From positions 88,968 to 152,967 of the forward strand of contig JALWGC010000019.1 in assembly GCA_027038835.1 (NCBI GenBank): a DNA stretch of 64,000 nt, given 5' to 3'. This stretch comes from Helicobacteraceae bacterium. GTDB lineage: Bacteria > Campylobacterota > Campylobacteria > Campylobacterales > Sulfurimonadaceae. The position numbers were made by a program, and so were the translations under genes. The notes beneath the pieces were generated by a model that worked only from the letters and a program-made list of their open reading frames with translations, did no database searches and had not been told where the DNA came from. Shown piece after piece: positions 8,200-16,084 of the stretch (the first letter of the stretch is position 1; each line of letters starts with the position of its first letter).

Positions 8200-9405
8200 A
8201 TGCAGATTTTACAGAACAATCTCTCTATACTTATCGTCGTTCTATTAGGCGTTGGGATACTCTTTTTCCTCTACAGAATCTTTCGTACGAAAAAGACCGA
8301 TATCATCCAACTCAACGAATACACGACAGACGTTGTCGATGATATCTACGCTCAAAACAAACCTTTGAAAAACGACGTTTTCAAGCAAAAGAGCATCAGC
8401 GACGACGCAGCGCCTCAAGAGAGTGCGCCCGAAGAAAAGTCGCTCAAACGACAAGACGAAGTTGGGCAGCCCACACCGCCTCAAACTCCCAAAAAGGAGC
8501 CAAAAGAACCTCTTGAAGAAACGCACGCGCAAGAGCTTGCGATGCAGGAACAACCACAAGAGGTTCCTCACAACCACAATCCACAAAGCCGAGCGAAAAA
8601 AGTATCGGTTCCTCCACATGGAAAAATATCCAAAGAGGATTTCAAACATTTCAGCGGTATCAAAGTCTTGGTAGCCGAAGACAACCTCATCAACCAAAAG
8701 GTCATAGCCGGTCTTTTGGACGGTTCGGGCATTGTCTTGGAATTCGCCAACGACGGTTTGGAGGCCATTAGCTACCTCAACAACCAAAAAGATTTCGATA
8801 TCGTTTTGATGGATGCCCATATGCCCAATCTCGATGGGTTCGAAGCGACGAGAAAAATTCGAGAACATGAAGAGTTTTCGGACATTCCCGTAGTCGCTCT
8901 AAGCGGTGACGTCGCAAAAGACGACATCAAAAAAATGTACGAATCGGGGATGGATGCCCATTTGGAGAAACCGCTCAAAATGGATGCGTTGTATGACGTA
9001 CTCTACGCTTTCACTACAAAAGAAGAAGAAAACAAAAAAGAAGCAAAAGAGCAAACGCAAGCTTTGAAATTCTCTCAACTCGACACCCAAAAAGGGATAG
9101 CTATTTCAGGTGGAGATGAAGGTTTTTACAAAGAGATTCTACAAGAGTTTCTTCAAGATTACGAAAATGCCCATGAAAACGTAAAAGAACTCCTTAGCAA
9201 AGGAAAGCTCAAAGACGCGGATGCTTTGTTACTCGATATCATGGGGATTACTGCAAATATCGGTGCAGAGACGCTCCATAGCGATTCTATGAGACTCAAA
9301 CAATCGTTACAAAACGTCAAAACGGGGGAGTACAAGCCTGCGTTCAAAGCGTTTCACACCTCCTTCAAAGAGCTTGTGGAGCAGATAAAAAGCTACCTTT
9401 CATAG
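8200..9405 (+). CDS. Membrane-anchored receiver protein with a degenerate HPt domain
   Basis: A 401-residue protein. Residues 8-26 form an N-terminal membrane helix; about 40-145 is a charged, Pro/Glu-rich linker. Residues 153-272 are a CheY-like receiver with acidic pocket ED160-161, phospho-acceptor D205 in LMDAHMPN and conserved K257 in EKP. The C-terminus (about 300-400) resembles a histidine phosphotransfer domain, but the segment normally reading HTLKG is LDIMG (345-349), so the phospho-histidine is replaced by Leu345 and the Lys by Met348. It looks like an orphan phospho-signalling adaptor held at the membrane. No kinase is adjacent on this strand. Confidence 0.75.
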   Translation: MQILQNNLSILIVVLLGVGILFFLYRIFRTKKTDIIQLNEYTTDVVDDIYAQNKPLKNDVFKQKSISDDAAPQESAPEEKSLKRQDEVGQPTPPQTPKKEPKEPLEETHAQELAMQEQPQEVPHNHNPQSRAKKVSVPPHGKISKEDFKHFSGIKVLVAEDNLINQKVIAGLLDGSGIVLEFANDGLEAISYLNNQKDFDIVLMDAHMPNLDGFEATRKIREHEEFSDIPVVALSGDVAKDDIKKMYESGMDAHLEKPLKMDALYDVLYAFTTKEEENKKEAKEQTQALKFSQLDTQKGIAISGGDEGFYKEILQEFLQDYENAHENVKELLSKGKLKDADALLLDIMGITANIGAETLHSDSMRLKQSLQNVKTGEYKPAFKAFHTSFKELVEQIKSYLS

Positions 9406-10079
9406 ATGACGTAGCCCGCTCCGTAAACGTTTCTCAAAACTCCTTTTGGGAGTTTTGAGCGTAACCGTTTTATAAGCGATGTTACCGAATCGGAAGAAAA
9501 CTTCATCTCCTGATTGTTTGGATGGATCGTATAAAAAATCGTCTGTGCCGAAACCGGTTTGGAGAGGTTCTCGCACAAAAGGCGCATACACAACCTTTCT
9601 TTCGTTTTTAGGGGAATCTCCTCTTTGTTTCTATAAAGCTTTTCCCCTATCTTGTCCCAGTAAACATCATCGTCTAGATATACCCTTTTTTGTGTTTTTC
9701 GAAGCTCGAACACGCTTTTAAAAAGGATATCTTTGAGTTTTTCGACATTGATCGGTTTGATAAGATAGGTCTCAAGATGCAGTTCCACCGCTTTTAGAAG
9801 TTTTTCTTCTTCCGAATGCGCACTCATAATCACTATGCGCGTTTCTTTATCCTCCTCTCGAATCTTCGAAATGAGTGAAAGCCCATCGAGTGATGGCATA
9901 TTGATATCGGTTATGATGATATCAGGCTTTTTGTCTTTATATATCTTGTACGCTTCTTCCCCGTTTTGCGCGCTATATACCTTGACAAAAAAAAGGTGCA
10001 GATACTCGCTGATATACTCCAAAAGCTCTTTTTCATCCTCCGCGACAAGAAGCGATATGTCATTGATTCTACTTTCCAT
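9393..10079 (-). CDS. OmpR/PhoB-family response regulator, partner of the ODP histidine kinase
   Basis: A 228-residue two-domain regulator. The receiver (about 5-120) has acidic ED15-16, phospho-acceptor D58 in ITDINMPS, and the lysine of LIKP near 108. A C-terminal winged-helix DNA-binding domain (about 135-228) ends in the typical YGAGYVI hairpin. The ATG at 10079 is chosen over an adjacent GTG because AGGAG lies at the right distance. It overlaps the kinase gene by 11 bases, which marks the two as a cognate pair. Last gene of the nor/nir unit. Its 3' end overlaps the convergent gene by 13 bases. Confidence 0.88.
   Translation of the reverse strand: MESRINDISLLVAEDEKELLEYISEYLHLFFVKVYSAQNGEEAYKIYKDKKPDIIITDINMPSLDGLSLISKIREEDKETRIVIMSAHSEEEKLLKAVELHLETYLIKPINVEKLKDILFKSVFELRKTQKRVYLDDDVYWDKIGEKLYRNKEEIPLKTKERLCMRLLCENLSKPVSAQTIFYTIHPNNQEMKFSSDSVTSLIKRLRSKLPKGVLRNVYGAGYVIYER
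9433..9459 (+). terminator. Strong hairpin terminating the plus-strand receiver gene
   Basis: An 11-bp perfect stem CTCAAAACTCC / GGAGTTTTGAG with a 5-base loop, 27 bases past the stop codon at 9405. It lies inside the coding region of the convergent response regulator, so it must serve both as hairpin and as codons. There is no T-run directly after it. Confidence 0.5.
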
Positions 10080-11577
10080 CACCCTCTCCTATTTCGATGG
10101 TAAACGCAGCGCCCTTACCGACGTTACGTGCCGTTAATCTTCCACCCATATTGTCTTCGATTATCATCTTGGCTATGTAGAGTCCAAGCCCCGTTCCCAT
10201 AGACTGGTGCTTGGTGGTAAAATAGGGATCGAAAATCTTACCCAAATGCTCTTTGGCTATCCCCCCGCAATCATCCTCTATGACAAGGTAGATTCTTTTG
10301 TTTTTTGTATATAACCGTATCTTGACGTTGGCTTTTTTCATATGCTTCTCGACTACGATATCTCGAATGTTCGAAAGTATCGTAACGAGCACTTGAACGA
10401 ATTCGTTGATAAGCCCGTACGCTTGCAAGGTTTGGTCTATCTCAAGGCTTACAGCTACTTTGAACTCCTTCGAGATCGAGAAGTTGACGATATCGAGTGC
10501 TTTGTAAATAGCTTCGGCGATGCTAAAAAACGATTTTTCCTTATCGGGTCGGTAGTAGTTCATAAAATCCTCTATCGTCTCCGACATATACTCTATGTGG
10601 TGCTGCATACTCTCGAGTTTTTCACCAAGCTCCTCCGGACGCAGCATTTCCATCTGATTTTTCTCTTTTATTATCGCGACAAGGGTACCGAGTATCGCCA
10701 AAGGTTGACGCCATTGATGTGCGATATTGCCAAGCATCTCTCCAATCTCGGCGCGCTTCGACTGTGCAAAAAGCGCTCTGTTGCGCTCTTCTATGGTTCG
10801 CTCCTGCTCTTTGAGACGCTCTATGGTGTCAAGCAACTCTTCGTTGTATTTTTTGTCTATGTACAAACCGCAATCGAGTTGTTTCATATCTTCTATCAGC
10901 GAAGCGATAAAAGGTTTTTTGATGATAGAACCGTGTTGGGGAGCTATGAGATCGATATCGAGCGATTCGATTTTTTTCAAAGCGTAATTGAAAATATCTT
11001 TGCTTGGCATATACTCTTGATGGAACTGTTTCGCTTTTAAAAAATAGTCCTCACGCGCATAAAATTCCCAGCTTTGCTCTATACCTCCGAAAATATCTCC
11101 CGAAAACAATGTTTTGCTTCTTGGCTCGTACGTTACAAAAGCACCCGGCGAATGGCAATACGGAGTGGTCAAAAACTCTAACTTCAAACCGTTTTGGGTA
11201 AGAAGTTCGTAGTTGTTCTTGTCTATTTCATAGTAACTCGAGCGCACAAGATAATGTTTTATCAATACCGTCATACGTGAATGGGTGATGATTTGCAAAT
11301 CTTCTCTGTCTATGAGTTTTTCTATCTCCGGTACTGCGGCTACGAGGTCTGGGTCTTGATGATGCAAAACGATATATTTGATGTTTTTAAAGTCGGTAAC
11401 GCTCGCGATTTTTCGAGTCGTTTCTTCAAACTCTATCATCGAGCCCGGGTCAATCAAAATCGACTCTTCACCGTTTTCTATCAGGTAAGGATGGCATTGA
11501 AACGCATCATCGGGTAAATACATCCCGACCCAATAGATATTATCGGCTATTTTTACAGCCTCCTCATACCGTTTCAT
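10069..11577 (-). CDS. Histidine kinase with N-terminal ODP-like (di-iron metallo-beta-lactamase fold) sensor
   Basis: A 502-residue soluble protein. Residues 1-235 form a metallo-beta-lactamase fold of the flavodiiron/ODP type with a near-complete di-iron ligand set: H73-Q-D75-P-D77, H142 (YCHSPG), D161 (FSGDIFGG) and H215 (PQHGS). Flavodiiron enzymes have Glu where this has D75. A coiled linker (about 240-275) leads to a kinase: H-box IAHQWRQPL with H287, N-box N403, G1 DDCGGI (435-440) and G2 GTGLGL. No flavodoxin domain and no membrane helix are present, so it is probably a cytosolic O2 or NO sensor rather than a reductase. The ATG at 11577 gives the natural flavodiiron-like start and a 14-base overlap with cobA. 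Function as a gas sensor is inferred. Confidence 0.85.
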   Translation of the reverse strand: MKRYEEAVKIADNIYWVGMYLPDDAFQCHPYLIENGEESILIDPGSMIEFEETTRKIASVTDFKNIKYIVLHHQDPDLVAAVPEIEKLIDREDLQIITHSRMTVLIKHYLVRSSYYEIDKNNYELLTQNGLKLEFLTTPYCHSPGAFVTYEPRSKTLFSGDIFGGIEQSWEFYAREDYFLKAKQFHQEYMPSKDIFNYALKKIESLDIDLIAPQHGSIIKKPFIASLIEDMKQLDCGLYIDKKYNEELLDTIERLKEQERTIEERNRALFAQSKRAEIGEMLGNIAHQWRQPLAILGTLVAIIKEKNQMEMLRPEELGEKLESMQHHIEYMSETIEDFMNYYRPDKEKSFFSIAEAIYKALDIVNFSISKEFKVAVSLEIDQTLQAYGLINEFVQVLVTILSNIRDIVVEKHMKKANVKIRLYTKNKRIYLVIEDDCGGIAKEHLGKIFDPYFTTKHQSMGTGLGLYIAKMIIEDNMGGRLTARNVGKGAAFTIEIGEGDGK

Positions 11578-12310
11578 CGCTCCCAAACCACGCCAATTGT
11601 TCTCGAAGCTCAACCACCTTGCCGACAACTATAAGTGCAGGGGTAGGCAGATTTTTCGCTTTTTCTTCTATGTCGTTCAACTTACCGACTACAACTCTTT
11701 GTTGCGGTGTCGTCCCTTTGGAAATAACTGCTACGGGGAAATCGGGCGATTTGCCAATCTCGATCAGTTTTTTTGCGATATTGCCAAGGTTGTGCAGCCC
11801 CATCAAAAAGATGATAGTATCGTCGGTTTTGAAGTTCTCCCATGGAATCTGCGAAGCACTTTTTTTGGCTTCATGCCCCGTTACGACCCGAAAACTCACC
11901 GCTACACCTCTATGTGTCACGGGAATACCGGCATAAGCAGGTACACTGATAGCCGAAGTGATTCCGGGGATAATCTCAAAAGCCACACCCCGCTCTTTCA
12001 GGTACGCCCCCTCTTCTCCGCCACGACCAAAAACAAACGGATCGCCCCCTTTAAGACGGCACACGATACCGCTTTTAAGCGCTTCTTGGTAGATCGTTTC
12101 GTTTATCTCCTCTTGAGGGAGCGTATGTCTGCCATCCTCTTTTCCGACATAGACAAAACGGCAACCGTCTTTCGCCATCTCCAAAATTTTCGGATTTGCA
12201 AGACGGTCGTAGATGATAACGTCCGCTTCTTCTATGACACGTGCAGCTTTAAGGGTCAGCAGCTCCACATCACCCGGACCCGCGCCCGTTAGGTAAACTT
12301 TGCCACTCAT
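11564..12310 (-). CDS. cobA: Uroporphyrinogen-III C-methyltransferase (NirE/CobA, SUMT)
   Basis: Transfers two methyl groups from SAM to uroporphyrinogen III to make precorrin-2, the branch point to siroheme and heme d1. The 248-residue protein starts VYLTGAGPGDVELLT, and has LKGGDPFVFGRGGEE near 84-98 and the PGITSA segment near 114, all SUMT signatures. It lacks a fused CysG dehydrogenase; that activity is on a separate gene at 24399. Placed between nirF and the sensor kinase, it is the NirE of the heme d1 pathway and probably also serves siroheme. ATGA overlap with nirF. Confidence 0.95.
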   Translation of the reverse strand: MSGKVYLTGAGPGDVELLTLKAARVIEEADVIIYDRLANPKILEMAKDGCRFVYVGKEDGRHTLPQEEINETIYQEALKSGIVCRLKGGDPFVFGRGGEEGAYLKERGVAFEIIPGITSAISVPAYAGIPVTHRGVAVSFRVVTGHEAKKSASQIPWENFKTDDTIIFLMGLHNLGNIAKKLIEIGKSPDFPVAVISKGTTPQQRVVVGKLNDIEEKAKNLPTPALIVVGKVVELREQLAWFGSDETV

Positions 12311-13413
12311 CGTTTCTTCTCCTCGTATTGGTAGATAAATATTCCCGAAGGTTTTTTTATAGTGAATATCTCACGATTGAGCCAAAAACCGTTGGTATTG
12401 AGTACGGCAACTTTGTTCGTGTCATTGACGGAGACGTAAAGTTTCGGTTTTTCTTTGGACCATCGCACATGAAGCACTTTACCGTCAAACGTGTGGGTTT
12501 TGATGATTTTGAACGTTTTGGTATCGATAATTTGAATAGTCGGGAAATCTTTTCCGCTAAAAGTGACTGCGAGATATTTGCCATCGGGACTAAGTGAAGT
12601 GAACACGGGAAGCCCTTTTGTTTGTATCGCTTTTACGAACTTGAAATCGGGCGTATAAACAAACACTTTGTTGTCTCCAACAGCAGGAATGAAAACGTTT
12701 TTATCGCTGATGGACCAAAAACCGAAATGGGGTACTTTAAGCACCGGTTTTCTATCTCCAAGTTTAAGCTGAATCTTCTCAAACTTCAAACTATCGAGAT
12801 CGACCACGCCAAACCATGGACTCATAAAGTAACCGTTAATGTACTTGTCCCCTTTTATCATCGCATCAAACGGCATAGTACCGGTATGCTCGAACTCTTT
12901 GACCAATGCAAAGTGAGGTTTACCGTTTTTGTAGCTTTTTTTATAGACCGCTATCGCGTCTTTGTCCATTTCGGAAAAGACAAGATAATCTTTATATATT
13001 TTTATACCGACGTTTCGAGAACCGGTTTTGATTTTTTGGATCGGTTTTAGATCACGTGTTAAAATATCGACACTTTTGTCGTCGTAGTTCGCAACCGCGA
13101 CAAAATCTTTGTCTATAACGAATCCTATGGCACTTTTACTCGTTTTATACTCGTTGAGTTTTTTTTCTTTTATCGGATCGAAACGTACGACATATCCGTC
13201 ACGACTGATCAAATACCCGTCATGGTCGTAGAACTTGATAATGCCATGATTGAGATTGTGCATATGCTCCATTCTGCCTCTTGGCAATCCATCTTCGATA
13301 ATTGCCACACTGCTACTTTCACGCTCGACGACGAAAATTTTCTCTTTCGCACTGAGATTCGTCATTCCAATCCCAATTACCAATGCACCTAAAAGTAGTT
13401 TTTTTATTTTCAT
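12307..13413 (-). CDS. nirF: Heme d1 biosynthesis protein NirF
   Basis: A 368-residue beta-propeller protein related to the d1 domain of NirS. An N-terminal signal peptide (about residues 1-22, LLLGALVIGIGMTNLSA) sends it to the periplasm, where NirF carries out a late step on the d1 precursor. Histidines at 50, 52 and 56 (MEHMHNLNH) lie where NirF has its functional His cluster. There is no CXXCH, which argues against the related NirN. It overlaps nirJ and cobA by ATGA at both ends, so the three are tightly coupled. Confidence 0.85.
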   Translation of the reverse strand: MKIKKLLLGALVIGIGMTNLSAKEKIFVVERESSSVAIIEDGLPRGRMEHMHNLNHGIIKFYDHDGYLISRDGYVVRFDPIKEKKLNEYKTSKSAIGFVIDKDFVAVANYDDKSVDILTRDLKPIQKIKTGSRNVGIKIYKDYLVFSEMDKDAIAVYKKSYKNGKPHFALVKEFEHTGTMPFDAMIKGDKYINGYFMSPWFGVVDLDSLKFEKIQLKLGDRKPVLKVPHFGFWSISDKNVFIPAVGDNKVFVYTPDFKFVKAIQTKGLPVFTSLSPDGKYLAVTFSGKDFPTIQIIDTKTFKIIKTHTFDGKVLHVRWSKEKPKLYVSVNDTNKVAVLNTNGFWLNREIFTIKKPSGIFIYQYEEKKR

Positions 13414-14534
13414 ATTTCCCTCTCTCTTTCTTCTTTAGTTAAATAACACGACGGGTCTTCCGCCCATAAATCGCCGCTGATGGCGTACGCTCTGGCTCTT
13501 GAACCTCCGTTACAGATGGCTATGTGTTTGCAAGTGCTACATATGCCGCTAATATCACGCGGATGCTTTCGAAGCTTGTCTAAAAGCTCTCCGCCCTTCC
13601 AGATTTCTCTAAAATCCTGCTTTAAAATGTTCCCTACCGTAAAAGGGAAAAACGGGTCGGGTCTGACATCCCCTTCGGAATTGATATTAAGCAGTTTTCT
13701 CCCTGCCGAATTTCCGCCCCATTTTAGAAGTCGGTCTTTTAGTTTCTCTTTTTTATCGGGGTATTTCTTTGCAAAACGCTCAAGAAGCATTATCGCATCC
13801 ATCTCCATATTGCCCGTCACTATCTCGATATCTCTGCCGTTTTCATAGTACTCAAATGCCTTATCGAGGATGAACTCCACCGCTTCTCTGCGCTGCTCTT
13901 TACTCAAATCCATCTTGAGGTTGTCCAACCCTCTCCCGCTGTAAACAAGGTGGGAAATGTAGATTTTTGGGATATTCTCTTTTTCGGCAAGTTCGAAAAT
14001 GAAGCGCAAAGAACCTATGGTGTCTTTTGTCATTGTAAAACGGATACCGACTTTGGAGTTACCCACTGCATTAGCGAGTTTGACCGCTTTTAGCGTTTCT
14101 TTGAACGCGCCGGGAAGCCCTCGAAAATAATCATGCGTTTTTTCATCGCCGTCGATGCTCACGCCGACATAGTTGAACGTCTTGGTGATTTTTTCGACAT
14201 TCCCTTTGGTAAAGTAAAGACCGTTACTTGAAAGGTAGGTAATGATGCCGTTTTGTTTGCAAAACTCGGCGATTTCGAAGATATCTTTTCTCGTTAGCGG
14301 CTCACCGCCGGAAAATATGATAAACTTCACCCCCGCTTCTTTCATCTGCAGAATCGTCTTTTTTATATCTTCCGTCGTCAAGGTATCGACCGCATCGAGC
14401 CCCGACTTGGAATAACAGTGCAAACAGTTGAGGTTACATCGGTTGGTGAAGTTCCAAATGGCGATGCTGCCATCGAGTGAGCGTTCGAGTTTTTCCTCCA
14501 CTACCGAAGCTATGAGGTTAGATAGTCGAAACAT
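13410..14534 (-). CDS. nirJ: Radical SAM heme d1 biosynthesis protein NirJ
   Basis: A 374-residue radical SAM protein that removes the two propionate side chains of didecarboxysiroheme on the way to heme d1. The [4Fe-4S] motif is C33-X3-C37-X2-C40 (NRCNLNCLHC); FSGGEPL follows near residue 92. The C-terminus carries a SPASM-like set (CSTCKHIAICNGG and a later Cys) for an auxiliary cluster. The ATG at 14534 overlaps the stop of the cytochrome gene (TGATG) with GGGAG upstream; an in-frame GTG one codon earlier is less likely. Confidence 0.92.
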   Translation of the reverse strand: MFRLSNLIASVVEEKLERSLDGSIAIWNFTNRCNLNCLHCYSKSGLDAVDTLTTEDIKKTILQMKEAGVKFIIFSGGEPLTRKDIFEIAEFCKQNGIITYLSSNGLYFTKGNVEKITKTFNYVGVSIDGDEKTHDYFRGLPGAFKETLKAVKLANAVGNSKVGIRFTMTKDTIGSLRFIFELAEKENIPKIYISHLVYSGRGLDNLKMDLSKEQRREAVEFILDKAFEYYENGRDIEIVTGNMEMDAIMLLERFAKKYPDKKEKLKDRLLKWGGNSAGRKLLNINSEGDVRPDPFFPFTVGNILKQDFREIWKGGELLDKLRKHPRDISGICSTCKHIAICNGGSRARAYAISGDLWAEDPSCYLTKEEREREI

Positions 14535-14842
14535 CACTTCGCTCCCTTGTACGAAAGTACATAATCGCTTATAGCGTCCAGCTCTTCGGGTGAGAGGTGC
14601 AACTGTGTCATAACGCTACGTTTGTAACCGAACTTCTTGTACATCGTCCTCGGTGAAGAGATATACGCCATGATTTCCGCTTTGGAGCGTTTTTTGGCTA
14701 TCTCGCTAAAAGGGGGTCCAAACGCCATTGCACTCTGATGATGGCACCCCCAACAGTAGGTTTTGAAAACTTTCTCACCGCTTACGTCGCTTGCAAACAA
14801 CGAAAGGGAAACGAACAAACTAACAAACACCATTCTTTTCAT
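14534..14842 (-). CDS. Small periplasmic monoheme cytochrome c (NirC/NirM-like)
   Basis: A 102-residue class I cytochrome c. A signal peptide (about residues 1-17) precedes one heme site CWGCH near residue 30, and a likely axial Met lies in RSVMTQ near 78. Such proteins in nir operons donate electrons to NirS or assist d1 loading. The second of two close ATGs (14842) is chosen because AGAGGA directly abuts the first one at 14848. Which role it has cannot be told by sequence alone. Confidence 0.85.
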   Translation of the reverse strand: MKRMVFVSLFVSLSLFASDVSGEKVFKTYCWGCHHQSAMAFGPPFSEIAKKRSKAEIMAYISSPRTMYKKFGYKRSVMTQLHLSPEELDAISDYVLSYKGAK

Positions 14843-14911
14843 TTTCATTCCTCTTAGATAACTATTTATTCTACCCTATTAAAACCATCAAAAGAACAAT
14901 ACCCCACATAT

Positions 14912-16024
14912 CTATCGCACTTTGTAACTATAGTGTTTCATTAACGTCGGTTTGGTAAGCGTTTCATCTTCCAAATCCAACACTTTCGTACAGTTAGGTT
15001 TGGCCAAGAGAAGATACATCTTCACCTCCACGACATCCCCTTTTTGGATATTTGGTATTTCGTATGTCAATATTTTGGTCCGCTTCGCTCCAAGGTTGTT
15101 GACAAATCCTCTTTTTGTAGCGCTTGAAGGGATGATGACACTTTCGTTCTTATCGTTTAAAAACTCTATATGAAACGCTCCTTGTTTGTCCTCTGTCGGG
15201 TCTTTGGTAAAGTTACGCCATACAACTTCGCCATCTCTCACCACTTCGATATCGAGATACTTCATTCGTGCGGCTTGAATGATAAGCGGATGGGGCATCT
15301 TGTTCGTTACGATGACTTCTATGCCGTTTGGAATCTTCTTTACCGCCAAATCGACACTCTCTTTTCGCATCTCTTCATTATGGATACCGACAAATTCATG
15401 GGAATGATGCTGCATCCTCCCTTTTTTATTCGTTTTTTCCGCGCCTCCGTTTACCATAGGCATATGGCACTTGATACACTCTTTAGCGTCTTGATTCTCT
15501 TGTATAGCTTGAAAAATCAAAACATCTTGGTCGTTTCGTTTGTGGGAATGGCATCCCAAGCAAACGTTTTTATCGTAAATAGGGTTGTTGAGCATCGCAT
15601 GTTTATCGCTGTCGTCCGGGTCTTGAAGCGAGCCGTACATATTTGGTTTGTACCCTTCTACCTGTTTGGCAACGACGTTGATATTGTGCTTATGCGCTTT
15701 TTTCACATAAGCGATTTGGTGACAAAACATGCACCCTATAGCGTCTGTTTGATCCTCGTACAATTTACTTGGATGCTCGCTCCCTTCAACCAAAGCTTGC
15801 AGGTTTCGTGCTGCCGGCATATGGCAAGGAGCGCAGTCGTATTTTTTTTTGCTGACTTTATCTGCCACTTTTCTATGCAATTCATCGTTGAAATAGGTCT
15901 TGGAGTGGTAAGAGTTCTGATACTCGTAATAAATCTCTTCGTGACACTCTTTACAAGACTCGTTCGTTAGATATTTTGCATATAAAAATGAAGATAAAAG
16001 AGCGATTATGTAGAAAGTTCTCAT
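14912..16024 (-). CDS. Pentaheme cytochrome c, nirS-linked copy
   Basis: A 370-residue secreted protein with a signal peptide (about 1-16) and five CXXCH sites: CKECH near 24, CAPCH near 65, CMFCH near 97, CLGCH near 155 and CIKCH near 184. Extra His pairs (HHSHEF) could be distal ligands. From about residue 225 there is a heme-free, beta-rich C-terminal domain. Fold and spacing recall the cytochrome c554/NrfA-like multiheme group. It is a paralogue of the protein at 21752. The role is unknown; periplasmic electron transfer to or from NirS, or binding of nitrogen oxides, is inferred from position. Confidence 0.82.
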   Translation of the reverse strand: MRTFYIIALLSSFLYAKYLTNESCKECHEEIYYEYQNSYHSKTYFNDELHRKVADKVSKKKYDCAPCHMPAARNLQALVEGSEHPSKLYEDQTDAIGCMFCHQIAYVKKAHKHNINVVAKQVEGYKPNMYGSLQDPDDSDKHAMLNNPIYDKNVCLGCHSHKRNDQDVLIFQAIQENQDAKECIKCHMPMVNGGAEKTNKKGRMQHHSHEFVGIHNEEMRKESVDLAVKKIPNGIEVIVTNKMPHPLIIQAARMKYLDIEVVRDGEVVWRNFTKDPTEDKQGAFHIEFLNDKNESVIIPSSATKRGFVNNLGAKRTKILTYEIPNIQKGDVVEVKMYLLLAKPNCTKVLDLEDETLTKPTLMKHYSYKVR

Positions 16025-16052
16025 AGTTTCCCTCTTTTATTGTGTACACAGA

Positions 16053-16077
16053 TTCACACCCCAAAAAGGAGTGTGAA
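16053..16077 (-). other. Intercistronic stem-loop upstream of the nirS-linked pentaheme gene
   Basis: TTCACAC (16053-16059) pairs with GTGTGAA (16071-16077), continued by two more G-C pairs around one mismatch and a loop of five A/T bases. It follows the nirS stop by 8 bases on the minus strand. The T-run is in the loop rather than after the stem, so an RNA processing or stability element, or a partial terminator, is more likely than a full stop. Confidence 0.5.
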
Positions 16078-16084
16078 ACAAGGC

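Noticed and set aside
10069-11577. Flavodiiron NO/O2 reductase
   Set aside because: No flavodoxin domain; the metallo-beta-lactamase domain runs into a complete kinase with H, N and G boxes.
12307-13413. NirN rather than NirF
   Set aside because: No CXXCH heme c motif, which NirN has; a signal peptide and a His cluster fit NirF.
15170-15970. Plus-strand 266-residue ORF opposite the pentaheme gene
   Set aside because: Shadow frame: composition is that of the reverse of a CXXCH protein, with no ribosome site or family resemblance.
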